Origin: Pirellulales bacterium
Lineage (GTDB): Bacteria; Planctomycetota; Planctomycetia; Pirellulales; JADZDJ01
Assembly (NCBI GenBank): GCA_035499655.1
Contig: DATJYL010000138.1
Location: 1 to 44,630, forward strand
Direction: 5' to 3'
DNA length: 44,630 nt
The notes under the pieces are model-generated. The model saw only the letters and a list, made by a program, of their open reading frames with translations. It was not told the origin of the DNA and made no database searches. The stretch's first letter is position 1. Each line of letters begins with the position of its first letter. The translations under genes and the position numbers were made by a program. Shown here piece by piece: positions 27,059 to 35,211 of this stretch.

Positions 27059-28846
27059 TTAGCGTTCCAGCTCGCGCGATTTGCGAGCAGATTTTGGCGA
27101 GCGGCCGTTGGTTTGCTTTGTGCCATTCGAAGCGCCATTAGCGCCGTTGCTGTGAGCCGCACCGTTGGAAGTTTTTCCGGTTTGGGAAGGCAAGTCCAGG
27201 GGTTGCAACCCCTGGACTTGAAAGTGGTCGGATTTCAAATCGGCCAATGAAGAATCATTCGATTTTTGCTCGCCAGCCCACTCCACGCCGAGCTTCGTTC
27301 CGAATACCCGCTTAAATAATTTGGTGCGCCGGCGGGCGCCCCACAAATCGACTTCCGGATTGAATTCGGAGTGCACCAGGAGTTCCAATTTTTTCTCGGC
27401 GTGCTTGTCAGTCCGCCCTAGCGTTACGTCTTTCACTTGTTGGCTATGGCTGCGATCTAATCCGCCGGCTAGACGCAGGATCGCGGCCAATTGTTCCACG
27501 CGGCGCTGATCTTCGGAGGGAAGCTGACGGAAATTGGCGTGCTTTTGCTTGGGACGCGCGCCGCGGTGATACCGGGCAATGTTGGCGATTAGCTCCAACT
27601 CTCGCGGGCGGAAACCGGCCAGCCGGCTGTTCAAAATCAAATGATAACTGTGCTTGTGATGTTGATCGTAATTGATCAAGTAGCCCACGTCCTGCAAGCG
27701 GGCAGCCGCTTCCAACAGCGGGCGATCGTCCGGGTTTAGGCGGAATTGCTCGGCGATTTGTTCAAAAATCCGGCCGGCCAAGCGCGCCACCTGGCGGCCA
27801 TGCGCCAATTCGTACTCACCGGTGCAAGCGGCAGCGAAGCGATTAATGGCAGCTTCTCGATCCGCCGGATTTGCGCTGGGAGCGCCCAGAGTGTTGTCGA
27901 TCATCGTCAGCAACAAACCGTCGCGCACCCCGCGGCTGTGAACTTGCAGCAAGTTGACTTTGAAGTGCCGCATCAACCGATCGACCACCGCAATGCCCGC
28001 CACGATGATGTCGGCCCGATCGGGCGCCAACCCCGGGACTTGCCGCCGGGTTTTTAACGGCATTTTGCGGAGGCGATCGAGCATGTGGCTGACTTCAGCC
28101 CGCGAGAGCAAATAGCCACGCGTCGGCAAACCGACCTGCTTGCGCGAGGCCATCATCATTTCGGCCATGCTGGTGAAGGTGCCGCCGGAGCCAATCAGGA
28201 GGTGAGGGGGAAAGAATTCGCGCTGGGCCTGCTTCTTCAGGGTACGGTCGATGGCATCGATCATCCGCTGGTAATCTTCGCCGGCCATGCCCGGCCCGTT
28301 GCCGTAAATTTCGGTGAGCCGCACCGCCCCCAACGAGGTGCTGACGATCGATTCAATGACATTGCCGCTGGCCAGCACAATCTCGGTGCTGCCGCCGCCA
28401 ATGTCGGCCACGACCACATTTTTGCCGCTGAGGTCAAAAGCCCGCTGAACGCTGTAAAACGCCAGGTGAGCTTCCAGATCGGAGCTGATGACTTCCACGT
28501 CGATGCCCACTTCGTCTTTCACGCGGCGGCAATACTCAGGCCCGTTCACAGCCTCGCGCACGGCACACGTGGCAATGGTCCTCAGCTCCGCCACTTGATA
28601 ACCGGCGGCAATTTGTTTGAACCGCCGCAAGGCTGCCAGGGTAAGCTCCACGGCCTGTGCATCGAGTGTGCCCGTGGAACTGAGGGTGCGGCCCAACCGG
28701 GTGGGCTCGCGCTCTTCGTCCAAAATTCGGTAATTGCCGCCGCGCAGCGGTTCCGCCACCATGAGCCGCACGCTGTTGGAGCCGATGTCGATCGCCGCCA
28801 GCCGGTGAGCTAATTCGGTCGACAGGAAAATTTGCTTATCGTCCAT
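27059..28846 (-). CDS. ppx: Ppx/GppA-family phosphatase (exopolyphosphatase)
   Basis: Degrades polyphosphate or hydrolyses pppGpp; sequence alone does not separate the two. The 595-aa protein has the actin-like ATPase fold: AAIDIGSNSVRLMVAE near the N-terminus, ATCAVREAVNG, then VVVADIGGGSTEIVLASG and LLIGSGGTFTSMAE. An HD-type helical domain follows (ARLQDVGYLINYDQHHKHSY, IANIARYHRGARPKQKH). After residue ~500 comes a tail that is not conserved, rich in Ser/Asn/Gly. This tail contains a 30-bp palindrome read as QVQGLQPLDL at residues 543-552. The neighbouring hppA also handles pyrophosphate, but the genes are apart and no shared operon is seen. Confidence 0.9.
   Translation of the reverse strand: MDDKQIFLSTELAHRLAAIDIGSNSVRLMVAEPLRGGNYRILDEEREPTRLGRTLSSTGTLDAQAVELTLAALRRFKQIAAGYQVAELRTIATCAVREAVNGPEYCRRVKDEVGIDVEVISSDLEAHLAFYSVQRAFDLSGKNVVVADIGGGSTEIVLASGNVIESIVSTSLGAVRLTEIYGNGPGMAGEDYQRMIDAIDRTLKKQAQREFFPPHLLIGSGGTFTSMAEMMMASRKQVGLPTRGYLLSRAEVSHMLDRLRKMPLKTRRQVPGLAPDRADIIVAGIAVVDRLMRHFKVNLLQVHSRGVRDGLLLTMIDNTLGAPSANPADREAAINRFAAACTGEYELAHGRQVARLAGRIFEQIAEQFRLNPDDRPLLEAAARLQDVGYLINYDQHHKHSYHLILNSRLAGFRPRELELIANIARYHRGARPKQKHANFRQLPSEDQRRVEQLAAILRLAGGLDRSHSQQVKDVTLGRTDKHAEKKLELLVHSEFNPEVDLWGARRRTKLFKRVFGTKLGVEWAGEQKSNDSSLADLKSDHFQVQGLQPLDLPSQTGKTSNGAAHSNGANGASNGTKQTNGRSPKSARKSRELER
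27191..27220. repeat. Perfect 30-bp palindrome inside ppx (QGLQPL element, copy 1)
   Basis: CAAGTCCAGGGGTTG (27191-27205) is followed directly by its exact reverse complement (27206-27220). It occupies ten whole codons of ppx, read QVQGLQPLDL, in the non-conserved tail. The same element with one compensated pair change occurs in recG (43497-43526). Confidence 0.95.
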
Positions 28847-29004
28847 GTGTGGCTGATTTGCAGTGAGAGAAGGTAGTTACCACCCCACTATATTCTAGGA
28901 TAACAAAAAGGCCGTGGTTCGACGACGCGAGTTGAACCCAGAGGCAAAACCGCCGATAATTTTTGATTCGTGATCCGTATTTCCAAATTAATTATATTCC
29001 TCGC

Positions 29005-29946
29005 ATGAAGCTGTTGCGTGATCTTGCCGATTTGCCCGCTGCAGTCCGAGGCGGGGCCGTGGCCATTGGCAATTTTGACGGTGTGCACCGGGGGCATGCG
29101 CGAATCGTGGAGCGGCTTTTAATTCAGGCCCGGCAGTGTGGTGGCCCCGCGGTGGTGTTCACGTTCGATCCGCATCCTGTGCGCTTGTTGCGCCCGCAGC
29201 ACGCACCGCCACCGCTCACTTGGACCGACCGCAAAGCGGAGCTGCTGGCCGAGCTGGGGGTCGACACTACCATCGCCTATCCCACCGACGACGCACTTTT
29301 ACAACTTTCGCCCGAACAGTTTTTTAAAAAAATCGTAGGCAATACGCTCCAGGCCCGCGCCATGGTCGAGGGGACGAACTTTTTTTTCGGCCACCATCGG
29401 GCAGGCAATATCGAAGTGCTGCGGCAATTATGCGCGGCACAGGGCACTGCGCTGGAAGTGGTGGAACCCTTGATGCTTGCTGGGGCGCCGGTTTCGAGTT
29501 CTCGCGTGCGGCAGTGCATTGCCGCTGGACAGATTGACCAAGCCAATCAAATGTTGACGCACCCGTATCGGATTCGTGGAATGGTTCGACATGGTGCGGC
29601 GCGCGGGGCAAAAATCGGTTTCCCCACGGCGAATGTGGATGCCGTCGATACGCTGCTGCCGGGCGTAGGCGTGTATGCCGGCCGGTGCACAGCCGAAGGC
29701 GCGACATGGCCGGCGGCCATCAACGTGGGTTCCAATCCGACGTTCGGCGAGCAAACCTTGAAGGTGGAAGTGCATTTGATCGGCTTTCACGATTCGCTTT
29801 ATAGCCAGCCGCTGGAGGTTGACTTCCTGGCACGTCTCCGCGACATTGTGCAATTTGCCGATGTCGATGCCTTGAAGACCCAACTGGCCCGGGACGTGGC
29901 TGCGGCCGAAAAAGCATTCCAACAATTCGCCCATGAGCAGCCCTGA
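29005..29946 (+). CDS. ribF: Bifunctional riboflavin kinase / FAD synthetase
   Basis: Converts riboflavin to FMN and FMN to FAD in the cytoplasm. I start at the ATG at 29005 (MKLLRDLADL), 14 codons inside the open frame, because homologues begin with such a segment just before the nucleotidyltransferase core. The 313-aa protein has the adenylyltransferase motif AIGNFDGVHRGHARIV and the SSSRVRQCIAAGQIDQANQM segment. The riboflavin kinase domain follows from about residue 190 (IGFPTANVD, PAAINVGSNPTFGEQ, and VEVHLIGFHDSLYSQPLEVD). The nrnA gene follows, 34 bases after its stop. FAD from this enzyme is the cofactor of GlpD, and FMN the substrate of UbiX. Confidence 0.95.
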   Translation: MKLLRDLADLPAAVRGGAVAIGNFDGVHRGHARIVERLLIQARQCGGPAVVFTFDPHPVRLLRPQHAPPPLTWTDRKAELLAELGVDTTIAYPTDDALLQLSPEQFFKKIVGNTLQARAMVEGTNFFFGHHRAGNIEVLRQLCAAQGTALEVVEPLMLAGAPVSSSRVRQCIAAGQIDQANQMLTHPYRIRGMVRHGAARGAKIGFPTANVDAVDTLLPGVGVYAGRCTAEGATWPAAINVGSNPTFGEQTLKVEVHLIGFHDSLYSQPLEVDFLARLRDIVQFADVDALKTQLARDVAAAEKAFQQFAHEQP

Positions 29947-29980
29947 TAGGAATCAGCCGCACCCATACCGAGTGAACCGC

Positions 29981-30964
29981 ATGAGCATTAACTGGCCAAG
30001 ATTTGTGGAAGTCATCAAGGCCCATCAGCGATTTTTACTGGTCAGCCACATTCGGCCCGATTGCGACGCACTGGGGAGCGAACTGGGCATGGCTGGCATT
30101 CTCGATGCGCTGGGCAAACAGGTTCGGATTGTCAACGGCCAAGCCACTCCGCCAAACTATCGCTTCATCGATCCGCATCGCCGCATTCAAACCATTAACG
30201 TGGAAGTGCGGCAGGCAGATTTGGAAGATGTTCAGCTTTTGATGATATTGGACACCAGCGCTTGGGCGCAACTGGGCCCCATGGCCGATGTGGTGCGGGC
30301 GACCAAGGCGAAAAAAATCGTGCTCGATCATCACGTTAGCGCGGATGACCTGGGCGCCGAGGAGTTTAAAAACGTGGAGGCGGAAGCAACGGGGCGGCTG
30401 GTGTTGGAGGCGGCCCAGCATTTAGGGGTGCGGCTCACGCCGGAAATTGCCACGCCGCTGTTTGCGGCCATCGCCACCGATACCGGCTGGTTCCGCTTTG
30501 GTTCCACACGCGGCGATACATTCCGCGCGGGCGGCGCGCTGATTGATGCCGGGGCCAAGCCCAGCGGCATTTACAACTCGCTGTACGAACAGGAAAGTTT
30601 GGCGCGGCTGAATTTGACCGGCCGTATTTTGGCGTGTGCCAAAACGGAAATCGAAGGGCGGTTCATTCACACCGCCGTGCGGCAGGACGATTTTAAAGCC
30701 ACGGGGGCGATTCCATCGGATACGGAAGACATCATTAACATGACTTTGAACGTGGGCGGCACGCAGATGGCAGTGATTCTGGTGGAACAACCCAACGGCG
30801 ACGCCAAAGTCAGTTTCCGCAGTCGTTGCGCAGTCGATTGCAGCAAGCTGGCCGAGCAATTCGGCGGCGGCGGACACAAAGCGGCCGCCGGAGCATTTGT
30901 GAAAGGGCCGTTTGAACAAGCGCAGACGAAAGTGCTCGACGCCGTACGGGCTGCCTTGAAATAG
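29981..30964 (+). CDS. nrnA: DHH/DHHA1 phosphoesterase, NrnA-like
   Basis: Likely cleaves very short oligoribonucleotides and 3'-phosphoadenosine-5'-phosphate. The 327-aa form starting MSINWPRFVEVIKAHQ at 29981 fits the family start. A frame beginning at 29933 would add 16 residues and overlap ribF by 14 bases. Metal-binding motifs are SHIRPDCDALGS, MILDTSAWAQ and VLDHHVSADD (the DHH motif). The DHHA1 domain has SFRSRCAVDCSKLAEQFGGG and then GHKAAAGAF. NrnA genes often stand next to ribF in bacterial genomes, so this pairing is expected. The exact substrate preference (NrnA, NrnB or pAp-phosphatase) is not settled by motif. Confidence 0.9.
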   Translation: MSINWPRFVEVIKAHQRFLLVSHIRPDCDALGSELGMAGILDALGKQVRIVNGQATPPNYRFIDPHRRIQTINVEVRQADLEDVQLLMILDTSAWAQLGPMADVVRATKAKKIVLDHHVSADDLGAEEFKNVEAEATGRLVLEAAQHLGVRLTPEIATPLFAAIATDTGWFRFGSTRGDTFRAGGALIDAGAKPSGIYNSLYEQESLARLNLTGRILACAKTEIEGRFIHTAVRQDDFKATGAIPSDTEDIINMTLNVGGTQMAVILVEQPNGDAKVSFRSRCAVDCSKLAEQFGGGGHKAAAGAFVKGPFEQAQTKVLDAVRAALK

Positions 30965-31201
30965 CAGCATGGAATCAAGGCTGGCATCTTTAGCTAGCAT
31001 GCTTGCCCAAATGGCGGCAGTCCGCCATTTCTTTCTTGGTATTGCTTCCATCACGGGAAAGTCGCCGGAACCCTTACAGTCTGCTATAGCCCCTGTCGAT
31101 GGCTACAGATGTGTGGCTATTTTCCCTACGCGCGGAAATGTATTGCTGCCCGGAGGGGGGCCGGGTCTGTGTTTCGTCAATCCTCAGGATCCTCGCCGGT
31201 T

Positions 31202-32017
31202 ATGTGGTGCCAGAATTGCCAACAAGATGTGCCTGCCATTGCCGCCGGTGATACGGCCCGTTGTGCCCAATGCGGCCGTTTCCTGAAGCGCAACGTGTAT
31301 CCCTCTTCTCCCGAATCCGCCGCTGTAGAAATGCCCAACTGGGAAATTCGGCGGAACGCATCTTCAAACGTTGCTGCAGCAATCCCCGCCGCAATGACCG
31401 TTCAACTACACCGTGCCCTGCCGGCTTTCGAACAAGACGATTGGCTGTTGGACGAACAATTGCGAAGCTTGAAAAAACGCTTAGGTTTGTCTCTGAAGCC
31501 GGAAGCGGCACATTCTCATTCTGTGCATTCAGCAGCTCCCATTGTGCTTCGGCCGGCAACGCTTTCGAGTACCCACGTGCCAAGTTCTGCCGGCAACCAC
31601 GCCGGCAAATCTCGTCGTCGAGGTTCGCTTTTGGCATGGTGCCTGATGTCGCTGGGACTAATGGCCTTGGCCGGCGGCGGCGCCATGTTGGCGTGGTCGT
31701 TCGTGGGTCGCCGCGGCGACCTGTGGGGCATTGGGATGTCGCTGACGCTGGCGGGCCAATTCGGGCTGGTGTTGGGATTGGTGTTGCGGCTAAATCTTTT
31801 GTGGCACGCCAACCGCCGCACGGCGGAAACGCTGGAAAACGTCGATCGGCAACTGCACGAAATCAATCACGCCGCCGCACTGCTGCGCACTCCACAAGCG
31901 ACGCCCGGGCAATCGTTTTATGCCCACTCGGCAGAAGACGCCGCCCCGTATCCGCTGCTCTCCAATTTGAAGGGGCGGCTCGATCTATTTGCCGACAAAC
32001 TGTCACAGTTGCGATGA
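31202..32017 (+). CDS. Zinc-ribbon membrane protein of unknown function
   Basis: A 271-aa protein from the ATG at 31202 (MWCQNCQQDVPAIAAGDTAR, then CAQCGRFL). Two CxxC pairs form a zinc ribbon at residues 3-30. A start at 31109 would add 31 residues with no family character. A variable polar region follows. Then come two hydrophobic helices (LLAWCLMSLGLMALAGGGAM and MSLTLAGQFGLVLGLVLRLN) and a cytoplasmic-type coiled-coil tail (ETLENVDRQLHEINHAAALL). The arrangement suggests an inner-membrane protein with a soluble metal-binding head. I do not recognise a named family. It is separated from nrnA by about 240 bases. Confidence 0.65.
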   Translation: MWCQNCQQDVPAIAAGDTARCAQCGRFLKRNVYPSSPESAAVEMPNWEIRRNASSNVAAAIPAAMTVQLHRALPAFEQDDWLLDEQLRSLKKRLGLSLKPEAAHSHSVHSAAPIVLRPATLSSTHVPSSAGNHAGKSRRRGSLLAWCLMSLGLMALAGGGAMLAWSFVGRRGDLWGIGMSLTLAGQFGLVLGLVLRLNLLWHANRRTAETLENVDRQLHEINHAAALLRTPQATPGQSFYAHSAEDAAPYPLLSNLKGRLDLFADKLSQLR

Positions 32018-32065
32018 TGTAAATCTTGCCGCGTTGATAGCCGGCGATAGCGGGATGTCATCCGA

Positions 32066-32091
32066 TGTAAAGCCGCCGATGTTATCGGCGG
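32066..32091. repeat. REP hairpin, left copy
   Basis: TGTAAAG followed by CCGCCGAT-GTT-ATCGGCGG, an 8-bp stem with a 3-base loop (stem 32073-32080 with 32084-32091). It matches the right copy at 24 of 26 positions in inverted orientation. The transposase gene lies between the two copies. Confidence 0.85.
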
Positions 32092-32113
32092 TGCGCTACC
32101 ATCGATTCCCCAT

Positions 32114-32647
32114 TCAATCGCCGCCGTAAAGAAACGGATACGGCCGGCTCACTTCTCCCCGCCGTTCATTGTGTCGTTCGATGTAGCGAATGGTGTTCCG
32201 CCAATGTGATTCATCGAACATGTAGCTGCACCAATAGTTCTTACAGAACACTGGCCCTTCGTGCTTGGTTTGGGCATGCACTTCTTTGGTCATCTGCTGG
32301 GCGAGCCACTTTGCCGTTCTCTCGATATCCATCCCCGAATATGTCAGCAGCAGATGAAGATGGGTTGACTCGATCGAGGCAGCGACAATTTTCCAAGGCG
32401 ATGACGCTGCGCAGGCGGAAATTGCTTTTTCGACCGCCGCGATCATTGCTGTGTCCAATCGCACGGGCGGCTGCTTCATTCGTTCCCGCGCCATGCGCTC
32501 GCGCACTGGATCACCGCCGTGAAGCATATGCGGTTCGATGAATCCGATCTGTTCATCCCATGCTTCCGACCAATGGCCTCTGGAATCACCCGGCAGCCAC
32601 AGACCGTAGCCGGATTTCACGTAATGGTAACCTAGGGTTCTGCCCAT
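32114..32647 (-). CDS. REP-associated tyrosine transposase (Y1, IS200-like)
   Basis: A 177-aa single-strand transposase-like protein. It has the HUH metal site STHLHLLL (H-x-H) and a following helix GMDIERTAKWLAQQMTKEVH. A C-terminal segment NYWCSYMFDESHWRNTIRYI is followed by ERHNERRG; its Tyr residues include the likely nucleophile. TnpA-REP proteins act on REP hairpins with a conserved tetranucleotide at the base of the stem. Here the gene stands between two inverted REP copies and has no second transposon gene. Length and motifs suggest an intact protein. It may be domesticated rather than mobile. Confidence 0.8.
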   Translation of the reverse strand: MGRTLGYHYVKSGYGLWLPGDSRGHWSEAWDEQIGFIEPHMLHGGDPVRERMARERMKQPPVRLDTAMIAAVEKAISACAASSPWKIVAASIESTHLHLLLTYSGMDIERTAKWLAQQMTKEVHAQTKHEGPVFCKNYWCSYMFDESHWRNTIRYIERHNERRGEVSRPYPFLYGGD

Positions 32648-32694
32648 GAAGGCAGATTAAATTGATTGGTCGAGGCGGTGTCAATTGGCGGTTC

Positions 32695-32720
32695 CCGCCG
32701 ATGCCATCGGCGGCTTTACA
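32695..32720. repeat. REP hairpin, right copy (inverted)
   Basis: CCGCCGAT-GCC-ATCGGCGG followed by CTTTACA, the inverted counterpart of the left copy. The stem is identical; the difference is confined to the 3-base loop. Conservation of the stem and of the TGTAAAG flank, with variation only in the loop, fits REP elements processed by the adjacent transposase. Confidence 0.85.
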
Positions 32721-32726
32721 ACGCGC

Positions 32727-33548
32727 TTAACTCATGCTGGCCAATCCCAGCACTTTGCGAATGGCGGTCACGGCCACCTCGCCGAATTGCCGCGCGGGGA
32801 TTTGCCAGATGGCCGGGTTCATCAGCTCGACCGAAACACAGCCACGGTAGTCGATTTCATGTAGCCGCTCCACAATGGTGAAGAGCGGAAAATCGCCATC
32901 GCCGGGAAGAATGCGGTCGCCGTCGGCGGCAAATTCGCGCGCCTGCCACACCAAATCGCACAATTGCACGTGGAATAGTTTGTCGGCGGTGAGATACGCC
33001 AAATCGGACTCTTTGCTCGGGCCTGTGAAAAAATGAAACGCATCAAGGCAGAGGCCCAGGTGCGGGCTGGCAATGGTTTCGACGAGCGCGGCGGCAGATT
33101 GCAAATTGTTGGGATACGTGGCTTTCGCCTGAAATTCCAGCGCGAGCCGCAGGCCGTGCTCGCCGGCTTTGGCGGCCGCCTGAGTTAGCGACGCTTGCAG
33201 GCGGCCGAAAGCTTGTTCGTCGAGCGGGCCGAGCACGTCGCCGGCGATAATTACTGTGCCAATTCCCAGAGTGCGGCACAGTTCCAGGCGGCGCTCGAAG
33301 TGATTCCAGTGTTCTCGCCGGGCATCGCCTTGCGAAATGAGCAGTCCGCCTTGGAAACTGGCCACCGGTGCGGACACGTTATTATTTTCCAGCAACCGCC
33401 GTGCATCGTCGACACGGTGCGATTGCAGATAAGTTTCCAGCTTCGTGAGCCAGATTTCGATCGCTCCGCAATGGCCGGCGGCGTAATCTTCGACGTCTTT
33501 TTCAAACGGCGAAGGTAGCGAACAGACTTGGCTGAGCGCAGGAAGCAT
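32727..33548 (-). CDS. Sugar phosphate isomerase/epimerase-like TIM barrel
   Basis: A 273-aa protein of the xylose-isomerase-like / AP-endonuclease-2 superfamily. Motifs include LRLALEFQAKATYPNNLQSA (Glu ligand), HLGLCLDAFHFFTGPSKESD (Asp-His ligands), LFHVQLCDLV, and a final GCVSVELMNPAIW with the last Glu. These give the usual E-D-H-E metal site. The reaction could be isomerisation or epimerisation of a sugar, inosose or related keto-acid. The specific substrate cannot be told. No sugar-transport or dehydrogenase gene stands nearby. The end lies 7 bases from the right REP copy. Confidence 0.85.
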   Translation of the reverse strand: MLPALSQVCSLPSPFEKDVEDYAAGHCGAIEIWLTKLETYLQSHRVDDARRLLENNNVSAPVASFQGGLLISQGDARREHWNHFERRLELCRTLGIGTVIIAGDVLGPLDEQAFGRLQASLTQAAAKAGEHGLRLALEFQAKATYPNNLQSAAALVETIASPHLGLCLDAFHFFTGPSKESDLAYLTADKLFHVQLCDLVWQAREFAADGDRILPGDGDFPLFTIVERLHEIDYRGCVSVELMNPAIWQIPARQFGEVAVTAIRKVLGLASMS

Positions 33549-33560
33549 GCCGATTAATCA

Positions 33561-33688
33561 CCACGGAGCCACGGAGGGTACGGAGCAGCAGAATGACCAA
33601 TTCCCAAGCACCAATGACCAATGAAGACAATCAGGGATCAACATGCATTGGTCATTGGTCCCGGCGCGCCGGGATGGTCATTGGTCAT
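33561..33688. repeat. Intergenic repeat block with hairpin after glyQS
   Basis: CACGGAGCCACGGAGGGTACGG (33562 onwards) is a short tandem purine repeat. ACCAATGACCAATG (33610-33623) pairs perfectly with CATTGGTCATTGGT (33646-33659), and a third GGTCATTGGTCATT (33675-33688) runs into the stop codon of glyQS. A CCCGGCGCGCCGGG palindrome lies between the second and third copies. The block could form the 3' end structure of the glyQS transcript. Confidence 0.65.
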
Positions 33689-35142
33689 TTTTCGATGCGT
33701 TTGCGGATTTCGTCAACGATGTCGTCGGCCTTAATGCGCGATTGCTGGAGCGAATCGCGGTCGCGGAGGGTGACGGTTTTATCTTGCAGCGATTGGCCGT
33801 CGACGGTGATGCAAAACGGCGTGCCGGCTTCGTCCTGGCGGCGGTAGCGGCGGCCGATGGCCCCTTTCTCGTCGTAATAAACGTTCATTTGCTGCTTGAG
33901 CGCCCGATAGATTTCCTGGGCCATTTCCGGCATGCCGTCTTTTTTCACCAGCGGGAAGACGGCGGCTTTCAGCGGGGCGATGCGGGGATGAAATTTGAGC
34001 ACCACGCGGGTTTGCATTTCGCCCTTTTCGTCGGGCGCTTGATCTTCGTGATACGCTTCGCACAAGAAGGCCAACGTGGCGCGATCGGCGCCAGCGGCGG
34101 GTTCGATGACGTGGGGAGTGTAGCGCTCCTTCTTCATGTCGTCGAAGTAGGTTAAATCTTTGCCGCTGCCACGGTGGCGTGGCTTGCCGTCGGGGCCTTT
34201 TTCCAGTTCCAGCGGGCGCGTTTTGGGATCGAGCTTGCCTTCCATGTGGCTGCGCAAATCGAAATCGCCGCGGTGGGCAATGCCTTCCAGTTCGCCGTAT
34301 TCGCCGGGGCCGAGAAACGGAAACGCATATTCGATGTCCGACGTGCCGCAGGAATAGTGACTGAGTTCGTCCTGGCCATGCTCGCGGAGTTGCAGGCGAT
34401 TGCTGGACAAGCCGAGGTTGGTGTACCACTTCATGCGGCGGTCGCGCCAGTAGGTGTACCACTGCTGCGATTGGCTGGGATGGCAGAAAAACTCCATCTC
34501 CATTTGCTCGAATTCGCGGCTGCGGAAGGTGAAGTTGCGGGGCGTGATTTCGTTGCGAAAGCTTTTGCCCATTTGGGCAATGCCAAACGGCACTTTCACG
34601 CGGCTGCTGTCGACCACATTTTTGAAGTTGACGAACATGCCTTGAGCGGTCTCGGGCCGCAAATAAGCGGCGTCTTCCTCACCGCCGAGCGCGCCGATGA
34701 TGGTTTTGAACATCAGATTGAAATCGCGCGGCGGGGTGAGTTGGCACTTTTCAAACTCGCCGGGATGTTTGCTTGGTTTCAGCGGACACTGGCTGGTCGG
34801 AATATGATCGACTCGGAACCGGCCTTTGCAGCCTTCCGTGCGGCAATCGACCATTTTGTCGACGAACAAATCGAAATGGCCGGAGCATTTCCACACCTGC
34901 GGATGCATGATGATGGAGCAATCGAGGCCAACCATTTCGAACGCTTCTGGAGCGCCGGGGGGAGCGGCGATATCGTCGTGGCCGGTGACCATGTCGCGCC
35001 ACCAGGCTTCCTTGACGTTGCGTTTGAGCTCGACGCCGAGCGGGCCGTAATCCCAAAAGCCGTTGAGGCCGCCGTAGATTTCGCTACTTTGAAAAATAAA
35101 GCCCCGCCGTTTACACAGCGAGACCAGTTTGTCCATATCCAT
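33685..35142 (-). CDS. glyQS: Glycyl-tRNA synthetase, single-chain class II type
   Basis: Charges tRNA-Gly with glycine. The 485-aa protein is of the alpha2 (eukaryote/archaeal-like) type rather than the alpha2-beta2 bacterial type. Class II motif 2 is FRNEITPRNFTFRSREFEQM, and motif 3 lies near the C-terminus with HPRIAPLKAAVFPLVKKDG. The N-terminus KLVSLCKRRGFIFQSSEIYG and GGLNGFWDYGPLGVELKRNV are diagnostic. A CRTEGCKGRF segment may bind zinc. The alpha2 form is common in several bacterial phyla, including Planctomycetota. The upstream gap is only 69 bases to comB, on the same strand; no T-box or glycine riboswitch is seen there. Confidence 0.96.
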   Translation of the reverse strand: MDMDKLVSLCKRRGFIFQSSEIYGGLNGFWDYGPLGVELKRNVKEAWWRDMVTGHDDIAAPPGAPEAFEMVGLDCSIIMHPQVWKCSGHFDLFVDKMVDCRTEGCKGRFRVDHIPTSQCPLKPSKHPGEFEKCQLTPPRDFNLMFKTIIGALGGEEDAAYLRPETAQGMFVNFKNVVDSSRVKVPFGIAQMGKSFRNEITPRNFTFRSREFEQMEMEFFCHPSQSQQWYTYWRDRRMKWYTNLGLSSNRLQLREHGQDELSHYSCGTSDIEYAFPFLGPGEYGELEGIAHRGDFDLRSHMEGKLDPKTRPLELEKGPDGKPRHRGSGKDLTYFDDMKKERYTPHVIEPAAGADRATLAFLCEAYHEDQAPDEKGEMQTRVVLKFHPRIAPLKAAVFPLVKKDGMPEMAQEIYRALKQQMNVYYDEKGAIGRRYRRQDEAGTPFCITVDGQSLQDKTVTLRDRDSLQQSRIKADDIVDEIRKRIEK

Positions 35143-35176
35143 TGGAGAGGCCGGGGTTCAGAGTTCAGAAACCACG

Positions 35177-35192
35177 CCGTTTGCGGCTTAGC
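35177..35192 (+). repeat. CCGTTTGCGGCTTAGC element in glyQS-comB gap
   Basis: This 16-base stretch matches the TCCGCTTGCGGCTTAG core at 7956-7971 at most positions. It lies in the 69-base gap between two minus-strand genes. It may be another copy of the dispersed element; the short length means chance cannot be excluded. Confidence 0.4.
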
Positions 35193-35211
35193 ACGTCATG
35201 GCAGCATATCG

